Source: Pseudomonadota bacterium (GTDB taxonomy: Bacteria; Pseudomonadota; Gammaproteobacteria; Steroidobacterales; Steroidobacteraceae). From it: a stretch of DNA of 35,029 nucleotides. The position numbers and the translations under genes were made by a program. Within the stretch, counting starts at the first letter, position 1. Each line of letters starts with the position of its first letter. Below, in pieces: positions 14,786 through 22,733 of the stretch. Below the pieces are notes generated by a model that made no database searches, was not told the origin of the DNA, and worked only from the letters and a program-made list of their open reading frames with translations. The DNA is taken from positions 1 through 35,029 of the forward strand of contig JAJYUA010000036.1 of the NCBI GenBank assembly GCA_021792755.1, written 5' to 3'.

Positions 14786-16246
14786 ATGACAACAGATTAC
14801 GCGAGTTTGCTCGCCGGCGTGCACACGGACCTGTGGATCGACGGCAACTGGTGCCTCCCGCACTCCGGGGAGCGTTTCGAGGTCATCGATCCGGCCACGG
14901 AGCGCCCGATCACGACCGTTGCGAGCGCCTCATCCGAGGACTGCCGGGCTGCGCTCGATGCCGCCGAGCGTGGGCTCGAGACGTGGTCACGGAAGAGCCC
15001 GCGCGAGCGTGGCGAGGCGCTGCGCAAGGCCTGGGAGCTCATGATGCGCGAGCACGAGCGGCTCGCGCGCATCATCACGCTCGAGAACGGCAAGAGCCTG
15101 AGCGATGCGCGCGGGGAGGTCGCTTACGCGGCGGAGTTCTTCCGCTGGAACGCAGAGGAGGCCGTGCGCATCTGCGGGCGGATTTCGCACGCTCCGCAGT
15201 CCGGTGCGCGGATCATGGTACACCACAAGCCGGCCGGAATCGCGCTGCTGGTCACGCCGTGGAACTTTCCGGCCGCGATGGCGACCCGCAAGATCGGACC
15301 GGCGCTGGCGGCCGGCTGCAGCGTCGTGATCAAGCCGGCGAGCGCCACGCCGTTGACGATGCTCGCTCTCGTGCCGCTGCTGGCGGAGGCCGGCGTGCCA
15401 CCGGGTGTGGTGAACGTGGTGCCGTCGCGGCGCTCGCGGCAGGTCGTTGCCGATATGCTGGCGGATCTGCGCGTGCGCGTGGTCTCCTTTACCGGCTCGA
15501 CGGAGGTCGGGCGCGCCCTGATCAGCGAGGCGGCGCACAATGTGGTGAGACCCTGCATGGAGCTCGGCGGCAATGCGCCGTTCATCGTGCTTGACGATGC
15601 CGATCTCGATGCCGCGGTCGAAGGGGCAATGATCGCGAAGATGCGCAATATGGGCGAGGCGTGCACGGCGGCCAATCGCTTCTACGTGCATCAGTCGCTC
15701 CTTGCCGAATTCTCGGAAAAGTTCGCCGCACGCATGGGTGCGCTGAAGACCGGCAACGGGCTGAGCGAAGGCGTCAGCGTCGGCCCGCTCATCGATGCCG
15801 CAGCGCGCGAGCGGGTCGCGAGCCTCGTTGCCGATGCAGTGCGCCGCGGGGCGCGGCTCTTGACGGGCGGGAGAGCCCCCACGGGTCCCGGTTTTTTCTA
15901 CCTTCCGACGGTGCTGACGGATGTTGCGGCGGATGCCGCCGTGGTACGTGATGAGATCTTCGGGCCGGTTGCGGCAATCCAGGCTTTCCGCACGGACGAA
16001 GAGGTCGTGCGGCTCGCGAATGCATGCGAGTTCGGCCTCACCGCCTATGTATTCAGCCGCGACCTCTCGCGCGGTCTGCAATTGTCCGAGCGGCTCGAGG
16101 TCGGGATGGTCGGCCTGAATCGCGGCCTGGTATCCGATCCCGCGGCGCCTTTTGGCGGGGTGAAGCTGAGCGGCCTCGGCCGCGAAGGAGGGAGCGAGGG
16201 AATCCAGGAGTACCTTGAGACACAGTACATCGCGGTCCGATGGTGA
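14786..16246 (+). CDS. NAD(P)-dependent aldehyde dehydrogenase (succinate-semialdehyde dehydrogenase-like)
   Basis: A 486-residue ALDH with all catalytic residues: N160 in VTPWNFP, K183 in IKPAS, the FTGSTEVGR nucleotide loop (235-243), E259 in MELGGN and the nucleophile C293 in GEACTAANRF. The C-terminal EIFGPV and PFGGVKLSGLGREGG are typical of the GabD/SSADH branch. It would oxidise a semialdehyde or other aldehyde to the acid. It sits between the E1 beta and E2 genes of the oxoacid dehydrogenase, 4 and 11 bases apart, so its expression is tied to theirs; this interruption is unusual. The substrate is unknown; a short-chain semialdehyde fits the branch. Confidence 0.93.
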   Translation: MTTDYASLLAGVHTDLWIDGNWCLPHSGERFEVIDPATERPITTVASASSEDCRAALDAAERGLETWSRKSPRERGEALRKAWELMMREHERLARIITLENGKSLSDARGEVAYAAEFFRWNAEEAVRICGRISHAPQSGARIMVHHKPAGIALLVTPWNFPAAMATRKIGPALAAGCSVVIKPASATPLTMLALVPLLAEAGVPPGVVNVVPSRRSRQVVADMLADLRVRVVSFTGSTEVGRALISEAAHNVVRPCMELGGNAPFIVLDDADLDAAVEGAMIAKMRNMGEACTAANRFYVHQSLLAEFSEKFAARMGALKTGNGLSEGVSVGPLIDAAARERVASLVADAVRRGARLLTGGRAPTGPGFFYLPTVLTDVAADAAVVRDEIFGPVAAIQAFRTDEEVVRLANACEFGLTAYVFSRDLSRGLQLSERLEVGMVGLNRGLVSDPAAPFGGVKLSGLGREGGSEGIQEYLETQYIAVRW

Positions 16247-16257
16247 GGAGCTGACTG

Positions 16258-17565
16258 ATGCAGATCCTGATGCCGCAGCTCGGTGAGACCGTCACAGAGG
16301 GCACGATCAGCAAGTGGCACAAGGCGGTAGGGGAGCCCGTGGCCGCAGGCGATCCGCTGTTTGAGATTGAAACCGACAAGACATCGATGGAGGTGCCGGC
16401 GGTCGTGGCGGGGGTGCTCGGAGAGATCCTCGTGCGCGCCGGCGATACTGTGCCAGTCGGCACTGTGGTGGGCGTGGTAGCCGAATCGGCGAGCGCGCCG
16501 CCTGGCGCAGCCGAGCGGGCGCAGAGGAGAGCGCGGCCGGCAAACGGTGCGCAGGGCCGGGCGGCCGCTGTGGCGGGCGAATCGCGCAATTGCGTTGCGG
16601 GGGCGCCGCTCGGCGCTTCGGTCGGTGCGTCGCAGCCGATTGATCCGTTCCATGGGCTGCGTACCCCGCAGCGCAACTTCGGCAAGGCGCGGCTGGCGAG
16701 CGGCGTGAAGGCGAGTCCGCGCGCGCGGCGTCTTGCGGCGGAGGCTGCTGTCGATCTCGCGCAGATCCGGGGCACCGGGCCGCGCGGCTGCATCGTCGCA
16801 GCGGACATCCAGCGCGTCCGCCAGCGGGTGCACGCGCAACCGGCCGGCGCAGCCGAGCAGGTCAAGGCGCTCTATGCGGGCACGAGCTATCGCGAGGTGC
16901 CGCTCGACAGCATGCGCAAGACAATCGCCCGGCGGCTGTCGGACTCGACGCAGCAGGTGCCGCACTTTTACCTGAGCGGCGATCTCAATGTGGAGGCGGT
17001 GCTGGCGCTGCGCAAGCAGATCAACGCGACGGCTTCGGTGCGCGTGTCGGTCAACGACTTTCTGCTCAAGGCCTTCGCGCTGGCGCTGCAGCGCGTGCCC
17101 GCGGCGAACGTCGCGTGGGCGGGGGACTGCCTGCTGCAATTCGAGCGCTCCGATATCGGAGTGGCTGTGGCCGTGCCCGGAGGGCTCGTGACGCCGGTCG
17201 TGCGCAGCGCCGATACGAAGGGCCTGCTGGGGCTTGCTCGCGAGGTCGGGGCGCTCGCAAGCCGCGCCCGCGAACGCAAGCTGCAGCCGGCCGAGTACGC
17301 GGGCGGCGCGGCCACCGTCAGCAACCTCGGCATGTATGGGGTGCGCAGCTTTCAGGCGATCGTCAACCCTCCCCAAGCCACCATTCTCGCGGTCGGGGCC
17401 GCAGAGCGGCGGGTGATCGAAGCATCGGACGGAACGCTGCGTGCGGCGACACTGCTTACGGTGTGCATCTCGGCCGATCATCGGGCCGTCGATGGCGTCG
17501 TCGCCGCGGAGCTGTTCGCCGCCCTGCGCCAGATCGTCGAGACCCGGATCAGCGACGTTCTCTAG
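16258..17565 (+). CDS. Lipoyl dihydrolipoamide acyltransferase (E2) of the 2-oxoacid dehydrogenase complex
   Basis: A 435-residue E2. One lipoyl domain (1-76) carries the lipoylated K41 in EIETDKTSME. An Ala/Arg-rich linker leads to a peripheral-subunit-binding domain (about 151-186, KASPRARRLA...GTGPRG), and the catalytic domain follows (about 200-435) with H408 and D412 in ADHRAVDG. GAGGAG lies before the ATG. E2 takes the acyl group from E1 and transfers it to CoA. Its binding domain should recruit E3, but no dihydrolipoamide dehydrogenase gene is nearby, so E3 must be shared with another complex. It is the last gene of the rightward operon, followed by a hairpin region and the convergent hsp20 gene. 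Confidence 0.93.
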   Translation: MQILMPQLGETVTEGTISKWHKAVGEPVAAGDPLFEIETDKTSMEVPAVVAGVLGEILVRAGDTVPVGTVVGVVAESASAPPGAAERAQRRARPANGAQGRAAAVAGESRNCVAGAPLGASVGASQPIDPFHGLRTPQRNFGKARLASGVKASPRARRLAAEAAVDLAQIRGTGPRGCIVAADIQRVRQRVHAQPAGAAEQVKALYAGTSYREVPLDSMRKTIARRLSDSTQQVPHFYLSGDLNVEAVLALRKQINATASVRVSVNDFLLKAFALALQRVPAANVAWAGDCLLQFERSDIGVAVAVPGGLVTPVVRSADTKGLLGLAREVGALASRARERKLQPAEYAGGAATVSNLGMYGVRSFQAIVNPPQATILAVGAAERRVIEASDGTLRAATLLTVCISADHRAVDGVVAAELFAALRQIVETRISDVL

Positions 17566-17737
17566 CCGAGGTCGCCGGGCGCGAGCGACTTCCCCGAGTA
17601 GAACTGGCCCGGGGAGCGAAAGTACCCATGATCGGCCGCTTCACCAGGCCGGTTGTGAGGGGGGGCGCGCTCGTGCTGGCGCACGGGCGGGCCCGCCTTG
17701 GACAGCTTCGGAGCGCGAAGGGCGGGGGCGGCAGGAC

Positions 17738-17777
17738 GGGGTCCCCGAGGCGGAATGGCCGCGTCCCCGGGGACCCG
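17738..17777. terminator. Hairpin between convergent E2 and hsp20 genes
   Basis: GGGTCCCCG (17739-17747) pairs with CGGGGACCC (17768-17776), and an inner stem GCGG/CCGC is nested inside. There is no T-run on either side, so it is not a classic intrinsic terminator. Its place between two convergent genes suggests that it blocks read-through or protects 3' ends. Confidence 0.4.
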
Positions 17778-17805
17778 TCGGCCGGCGGCAAGAGCCGAGA
17801 GCTCA

Positions 17806-18291
17806 CTAGGAGTCGATCCGGATGTGCTTGACGTCTTGCACTTCTCGCGCCGTCTTCGGCAAAGTCACGGTAAGGACACCCTTATGGAACGAAGCGGTGA
17901 CCTTGTCACCCTCGACCTCGGCCGGTAGCGCGATCCGACGCTCGAACTGTCCGTAGTACCGCTCACTCACGCGGCGGTGTCTGTCGTCGCTCGAGCTTTG
18001 CCGCTCCCCACGGAGCGTGAGGATCCCGTTGTGTAGCGTTATGTCGACGTCATTCTCCCCTATTCCGGGGAGCTCTGCCTCGACCTTCACCTCTCCTTCG
18101 GTCTCGATGACCTCGACTCGCGGAAAGCCCGAGGAGGGCATCAGTGAGCTGCCGATCCCATCGAAGTCGCGCCAGAAGTCATCGAAGAGACGGTTCATCT
18201 CCTCGTGCAAGGCGGCGAGCGGATTGATGCTCTCGCTGCGCGTGATCGGCATGCGCCAGCGCATCCTCGGAATCAGATCTCTGACAGCCAT
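17806..18291 (-). CDS. Small heat-shock protein of the Hsp20/alpha-crystallin family
   Basis: A 161-residue holdase chaperone. The N-terminal arm includes NPLAALHEEMNRLFDDFW. The alpha-crystallin domain spans about residues 55-150: PRVEVIETEGEVKVEAELPG, then LTLRGERQ, then the GVLTVTLPK signature. The C-terminal extension lacks a clear I-x-I motif, though HIRIDS is near. AGGAGGTGA precedes the ATG at 18291, a strong ribosome binding site. It binds unfolding proteins in the cytoplasm as an oligomer. A candidate heat-shock promoter lies about 80-105 bases upstream. It converges on the E2 gene and has no functional link to it. Confidence 0.95.
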   Translation of the reverse strand: MAVRDLIPRMRWRMPITRSESINPLAALHEEMNRLFDDFWRDFDGIGSSLMPSSGFPRVEVIETEGEVKVEAELPGIGENDVDITLHNGILTLRGERQSSSDDRHRRVSERYYGQFERRIALPAEVEGDKVTASFHKGVLTVTLPKTAREVQDVKHIRIDS

Positions 18292-18616
18292 CGAACATCA
18301 CCTCCTAATAGTCGGATTCGGTACGAGTGTCGGCGGCGCCCGCTTGCGCAGCCTCGCCGCCAGCTAGCAAAGTAGGAGCGGCCGTGTGGACTTCAAGGGC
18401 AGAGTGCGCGCCGACTCGTGCGCCGAGATTGCGCTGCCGCCACGCCCGAGCGCCTCGCGTCTTTCACCGGCGCCCTTGAACGGGATGCCGAGACTTGTGC
18501 AAGCAGGGTGCGACTGGTCATGTCAAAGGGCAGCAGCGGCAAGCTGGCGGCATGGAACCGTCAGCGCTCCAGGCGGTCCATGTGCATATCCAAACAGAGC
18601 ATTGCCGGATCGAGAG
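18292..18616. other. Intergenic region between divergent hsp20 and secreted-protein genes
   Basis: About 325 bases. Apart from the possible heat-shock promoter nothing was recognised. A long plus-strand frame continues upstream from the secreted-protein gene to 18386, but its translation is low-complexity and would hide the signal peptide, so it is treated as non-coding. Confidence 0.5.
18371..18397 (-). promoter_or_regulatory. Possible sigma32-type promoter of the hsp20 gene
   Basis: On the minus strand CTTGAAG (18391-18397) resembles the sigma32 -35, and CTCCTACTT follows about 13 bases on, a partial match to the CCCCATnT -10. The leader to the start codon would be about 70-75 bases and contains GGCGGC...GCCGCC, able to fold near the ribosome binding site. 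This is suggestive only. Confidence 0.3.
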
Positions 18617-19273
18617 ATGACAAGGCAATTGCGGACTATTGCGGTGGCTGCGGGAGCGTTCACTCTCTGTGGCCTCTGGGCGAGCGCACGTTCGGCCACG
18701 GTCTCAAACACCTCGTCCGACCATTCGGTTGCACACCACCTGGCGCAGCGCAGCAGGGCGGCGGGGCAGCCCGCCTTCTGGCGGACCTATGACATTCTGG
18801 TTCGCTTGAAGAATCTGCCACGCACCTATAGTTGCGATCAACTCTGGTACGAATTTCACGGCATCTTGTTGCGCCTCGGGGCGCGGCCCGCAAGCATCAA
18901 TATCCTGCCGTATGACTGTAGTCCGACGGGGATAGGTTACGCGAGCTCGCCCCGTGTGGAGGTCGGATTTCAGTTTCCATCCTTCGTCCTCCCGGGGGTA
19001 AAAGGGGCGCCGATGAAGGCCGTCGAGCGCACCATCAGGCTTGTGCCCGGGAAACCCAAAACGTTGAGAGTCTCGGACTGTCGGCTGCTTCGCCAAATCG
19101 AGCAGACGCTATTGTCGACGCTGCGTGTCAAAGTGGATGCCTCCCATTTCGACTGCTCCGCGCCCGCGTCCGAATCCGGCAATTTTGCCTTGACGGTGAC
19201 TTTGCCGGCCGTTGCGAAGACAGCGAGTCTCGCCGCAGCCGGGCCGCCCGGCGCGGGAGCGGCGCCCGAGTGA
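18617..19273 (+). CDS. Secreted protein of unknown function with four conserved cysteines
   Basis: A 218-residue protein with an N-terminal signal sequence (MTRQLRTIAVAAGAFTLCGL...ARSA). The mature part has Cys at 73, 101, 155 and 180, which could form two disulfides (C-x27-C and C-x24-C). A second protein in this window (30507-31067, minus strand) shares the plan: TYSC...GILLRLGAR matches HYSC...EMLSKLGAR, and DCRLLRQIEQTLL matches NCELIEQFKETFL. The two are paralogues. The start at 18617 was chosen because the signal peptide begins there. The fold and role are unknown; the spacing of Cys around helical segments suggests a small periplasmic protein. The C-terminal tail is Ala/Pro/Gly-rich. 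Confidence 0.75.
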   Translation: MTRQLRTIAVAAGAFTLCGLWASARSATVSNTSSDHSVAHHLAQRSRAAGQPAFWRTYDILVRLKNLPRTYSCDQLWYEFHGILLRLGARPASINILPYDCSPTGIGYASSPRVEVGFQFPSFVLPGVKGAPMKAVERTIRLVPGKPKTLRVSDCRLLRQIEQTLLSTLRVKVDASHFDCSAPASESGNFALTVTLPAVAKTASLAAAGPPGAGAAPE

Positions 19274-20420
19274 TCCCCGCCGGCGACGAGAAAGCAGCCG
19301 CTCGGTCTTGGCCGCCCGTGTCGATAAAACGGCCTGCCGGCGATGGAATCCGCTTGACCGCCGCAAATCGCCCTGACCCCATGGTTGAGGCAGGAGCTTC
19401 ACCGCGGCGGGTGGACCCCGGCTTCGCCGGGTAGTCATCCGCGGTGCGAAGCTGCTTGGGCGGGCCGGCAGCAGGGGCGAATGCACGCCGCGCCGTCCAC
19501 CCCCTGCGGGTAACCAGTCCTTTGATCGATCGGCATCAGGCACGTCGCGGCCGCGAACGCCGGCAGGCCAATCGCTGCCAGCGCAAGAGAAAGCTGACGA
19601 AATGGGCAGGCCACGGTAGCGGCGCCGACCCGGGAGGCGAGGGCCAGACCGTCGTTGAAGCGCCAGGGATACTTGAGCACGTGTATGAGGGGTGCAAACG
19701 GCATCATGGTGCCGGCGGCCGGCCTCGCATTGCCCGTCTGCTCGAGCAGCGGCCCGAACGCCCCTCGTGCCCAAAGAGCGCCCGCGAGCGTTCTTGCGCC
19801 GTGCACCGGGTGAGGTGAGTCGCGACGGGCCGATCTGGCACCGGGTGCGCAATGTTCCGGCGCCACGGCCGGCTGCGCGGAATCCGCTCGCGATGTGTTC
19901 GCCAGGCGGAACAGTCGCATTGCGCGGCCTGTGTCGGTAAGCGGCGGGCTTGCGCGCCGCCCACGCCGTGTAGAGCATGTCTCTGGCATGGGTCCATGGG
20001 CGCCGCTCCTCTGCCGGGAACTCCGATCCCACCTGCACGTTAAGTCTCGCATGCGCAGCTTCGCTTCGGTGCAACCCGGTGCTCGGCGCATCTTGCCGGC
20101 CGAGGGACGCATGGGCCGTCGGCGCTTTCCGGCACGCGCGCGAGCGGCCGGCAGCCGTGGCGGGCGCCCTCCGGATCGAGCGCTGCGGGCCCGAGACTGC
20201 GGTGGGGCGCGCCTGCGGCGTCAACGGCCGGCGGCGCGCAGCACCCGCTCCTCGACTGCAGGCCCGTCGTTGCGCAGCATGTCCCGAGTGCCCCGCCGCC
20301 TCTGCGATACGCATCCTGTGCGCGCCAGGGGCTGCGCTGCGGAGCTCTTGCGCAGCCGGTTCGCCTGGTTGACGGCATACCTACGGTAGAACTCGATATT
20401 TCAACGGGGGGGAGTCCACG
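19274..20420. other. Gene-poor region of about 1.1 kb
   Basis: Long frames exist on both strands because of the high GC content, but none has a ribosome binding site with a family-like product. A minus-strand frame (19435-20112) contains a short, membrane-like piece (LSLALAAIGLPAFAAATC) that could be the remnant of a lost gene. A structured inverted repeat at 19396-19452 is listed separately. No promoter was identified apart from the ribosome binding site of the next gene. Confidence 0.5.
19396..19452. repeat. Imperfect inverted repeat with nested hairpin
   Basis: GCTTC-ACCGCGG (19396-19407) pairs with CCGCGGT-GC-GAAGC (19439-19452) apart from a two-base bulge. Between the arms, CCCCGGC-TTC-GCCGGG forms a second hairpin. 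Such cruciform elements are typical of REP-like or other small mobile palindromes, or of structured RNA ends. No second copy was noticed in this window. Confidence 0.45.
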
Positions 20421-21020
20421 ATGAGTGCTCAGTTGGTCCAATTTCCGGCGTCGGTCTTCGTGCCGCTCGGTCTGGCATTCTTCGGCCTGGGTACCGGATA
20501 TCTCATCTTCGGCCCGCAGGAGCTTCTCGGCTACCCCGCACGCGACGCCAATGTCGATCTCGCCAACGGCGTGTGGGGGTTCTGGATGCCGGGATTCTGT
20601 CAGTTCGTGAACGGCATGCTGCTGCTGATCGGCTTGAGTTGGTTTCCCGTATTCAAGGGTTCGCCGCTCTATGCCGCCGGCATCATCACCTCGGTGTTCG
20701 GCATTCACTGGTTCGCGATGGGCTATATCCGGATGAGGGGCGGTGATCCGCGCCCGGGCGGGTTCATGGCCATCGCGTTCTTGCTGGTCTCGCTGCTCGG
20801 ATTCATCGTATTCCTGCGCGCGGGCGACTGGCCGGTGTGGCTGCTGTTCATCGGTCTGATGGCGGTATACGTGGCGGACTTCTTCGTGAGCTTCGGCTGG
20901 GGATTGCCGGTAAGCCTGAGGGCGATGGGATTGCTGCACACCCTCACCGGGCTGTGGCTGATGTACCTCACGTTCGCGATCGTGCTCAACCTCGCGAGCG
21001 GGACGCATCTTCCGCTTTGA
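20421..21020 (+). CDS. Six-helix integral membrane protein (AmiS/UreI- or GPR1/YaaH-like in appearance)
   Basis: A 199-residue, very hydrophobic protein with about six transmembrane helices: residues 12-30, 50-70, 80-98, 112-130, 135-157 and 168-192. Features include FGPQELLGYP, NGVWGFWMPGFCQFVNGMLLLIG and the evenly spaced aromatic residues. Size and helix number recall small amide/urea channels (AmiS/UreI) and acetate/succinate permeases (GPR1/YaaH), but I see no decisive signature (for example no NPAPLG), so the family is not assigned. GGGGGGAG lies before the ATG at 20421. Neighbours are non-coding on the left and an ABC-exporter remnant on the right, so context gives no clue. Probably a channel or carrier. 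Confidence 0.75.
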   Translation: MSAQLVQFPASVFVPLGLAFFGLGTGYLIFGPQELLGYPARDANVDLANGVWGFWMPGFCQFVNGMLLLIGLSWFPVFKGSPLYAAGIITSVFGIHWFAMGYIRMRGGDPRPGGFMAIAFLLVSLLGFIVFLRAGDWPVWLLFIGLMAVYVADFFVSFGWGLPVSLRAMGLLHTLTGLWLMYLTFAIVLNLASGTHLPL

Positions 21021-21240
21021 TGCCCTAGAGCGCTACCCCGGGATGAGCCGGGCGCCGCGCCGGCCTTTCATTGGCAGCGTTTCGCCGCGTCGCGCCCGCG
21101 CGGTGCCCTCAGGTGCCGCCGGCGCGGAGGCGCACGCGAGGGAGGAGGGCGCGCGGGTCTGTCGGCCCTCGGAGGGCACTGCGCCGATCCGGCGGCTTTC
21201 GCAGGCATCGCCTCTGCGGTCCGCCGCATCGCATCCGGCT

Positions 21241-22190
21241 AGGTAATCTCCGCGACCTGGCGCGGCAACTGCGAATCGCTCGAGCCGGTCAGCTCTCCGG
21301 AGGGATGAAGCAGAAGCTCGGCCTGACCTGCGCGCTGGTGCACGCCCCGAAGGTCGTGCTGCTCGATGAGCCGACCACCGGCGTCGACCCGGTCTCGCGG
21401 CGCGAATTCTGGCAGATCCTCTACGGACTGCGTGCCGAGGGCGCCGTCATCGTCCTCTCGACCGCGTACCTCGACGAGGCGGACCGTTGGGATCGGCTCG
21501 CGCTGCTGCATGACGGCCGCCTGTCCTACTGCGAGGCGCCGGATGCGCTGCGGGCACGCATGCCGGGGGCGATGGCGCAGATCCCGACCCCGAACGTCCG
21601 CGCCGCCCGTGACGTCCTTGGCTCCGTGCCCGGCGTGCGAAGCGTGTTGATGGTGGGCGACGGCGTTCGCGATCGTGCGCGAGCGGGAGGTCGGTACGCT
21701 CGAGCAGATCCTGGTGACGCCGATCCGGCCCTTCGAGCTCATGGCCGGCAAGATGATTCCATTTTTCGGGGTGGGGCTGGCGCTCGTCGCGGTGATCACG
21801 CTCTTCGGGAGCCTGTGGTTTCAGCTGCCGTTTAGGGCCAATCCGCTCGTTCTGCTGCTCGGAACGTCTCTGTATCTGCTCAGCACTCTGGCGATAGGGT
21901 TGGTGATCTCGACGGTCTGCAAGACCCAGCAGCAGGCCTTCGCCACCAACTTCTTCTTCGTCAATCCGCTCTTTACACTGTCGGGCTTTGCCTTCCCGAT
22001 CGCGCGCATGCCGAAGGTCCTGCAGTGGCTCACGTATCTCGACCCGGTGCGTTGCGACCTCATCATCATCCGCGCCACCCTCCTGAAGGGGGTGGGGCTC
22101 TGGGTCCTCTGGCCGCAGCTGCTCGCGCTGTCTGGGATCGCCGCCCTCCTCGCCGTGGCGGTGCTGCGCTTTCGAAGATCGATGGAGTGA
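21241..22190 (+). pseudogene. Remnant of an ABC exporter: ATPase C-terminal part joined out of frame to the permease C-terminal part
   Basis: From about 21243 to 21660 one frame encodes the second half of a DrrA/YbhF-type ATPase: the signature LSGGMKQKL, Walker B VVLLDEPTTGVD and STAYLDEAD. The Walker A half is absent. From about 21661 another frame carries the second half of an ABC-2 permease: AFAIVREREVGTLEQILVTPI, four or five membrane helices (LALVAVITLFGSLWF, LVLLLGTSLYLLSTLAIGLVI and others) and a normal end at 22190. Deletions removed the 5' part of the ATPase and everything from the ATPase C-terminus to the middle of the permease. A GTG at 21675 could still start a 171-residue membrane fragment, but no working transporter can result. 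Confidence 0.8.
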
Positions 22191-22206
22191 GCGCAGGCGC
22201 TGCACC

Positions 22207-22431
22207 TTGCACGATCTGCTTGCCGCGTGCCGGAAGCGGTCGCAGCGGCGCGGCGTGCGGTGCTTGCTGCGCGTCCTCTGCGAGAGCGGGCGGGCGGGGC
22301 GTCGGCTGCTCGAGGCCGGGGCGGAGAAAGCCTACCCTCCGGCGGGCGCCATCCAGGCGTGGAAGGAGGCGGGCGTGCCGCTCACGCGCCTCGAGCCGGC
22401 CGGCGGCCGGGCAGATCACGGTCATCTTTGA
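22207..22431 (+). pseudogene. Rhodanese-domain remnant
   Basis: The frame reads VLCESGRAGRRLLEAGAEKAY then GAIQAWKEAGVPLTR. This is the end of a rhodanese domain, which normally reads CxSGxRS...LLxxGFxxVYNLxGGIxAWxxAGLPV. The active-site Cys of the CxSGxR loop appears to be kept (CESGRA), but the first two thirds of the domain are missing and the frame would need a TTG start. Intact rhodaneses sit in many contexts, so the neighbouring ABC-exporter debris adds little. It is best read as a decayed gene. Confidence 0.55.
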
Positions 22432-22733
22432 GCCGGCGAGCGCACTCGTCATTTTTTGCCCCTTCCGGCCGATGAGCAAAACGCCCGGGCGCCCGCCCCG
22501 CCGCCGTTGCCGTGCGGTACGATAGCGGCCGGGCCGCGTGCCCGGTGCCTGAGATTCGCCCCCGACGATGGATGAAGAAAAATCGGCGACCTGCCAGCCC
22601 TTCCTTGCCCTGAGTCTCCTCGCGGCGGATGTTTGGGGGCTTGAGCGTGCGATCGTCCGCTTCTGGCCCCGCTGGCGCAGGCCGTTGCCCGCGCCGCACG
22701 CATGCCGGGGGCACAGGCACTGAGGGGACTCGC
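22432..22733. other. Intergenic stretch before the DedA-PAP2 gene
   Basis: About 300 bases with no recognised gene. The frame of the downstream gene stays open upstream to 22629 but lacks a plausible start. GAGGGG before the ATG at 22734 is the ribosome binding site. No promoter was recognised. Confidence 0.4.

Noticed and set aside
12785-17565. Calling the E1/E2 genes acetoin dehydrogenase (acoABC)
   Set aside because: Motifs do not separate acetoin, pyruvate and branched-chain types by eye, and no acetoin genes (acoR, acoX, acoL) are nearby.
7353-17565. A creatinine or DMSP degradation pathway based on the M24 relative
   Set aside because: The M24 protein lacks diagnostic residues for creatinase or DddP as I know them, and no sarcosine oxidase or acrylate genes are present.
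19109-20314. 401-residue minus-strand frame
   Set aside because: Low-complexity Arg/Ala/Pro composition, antisense to the end of a supported gene, no ribosome binding site; typical high-GC spurious frame.
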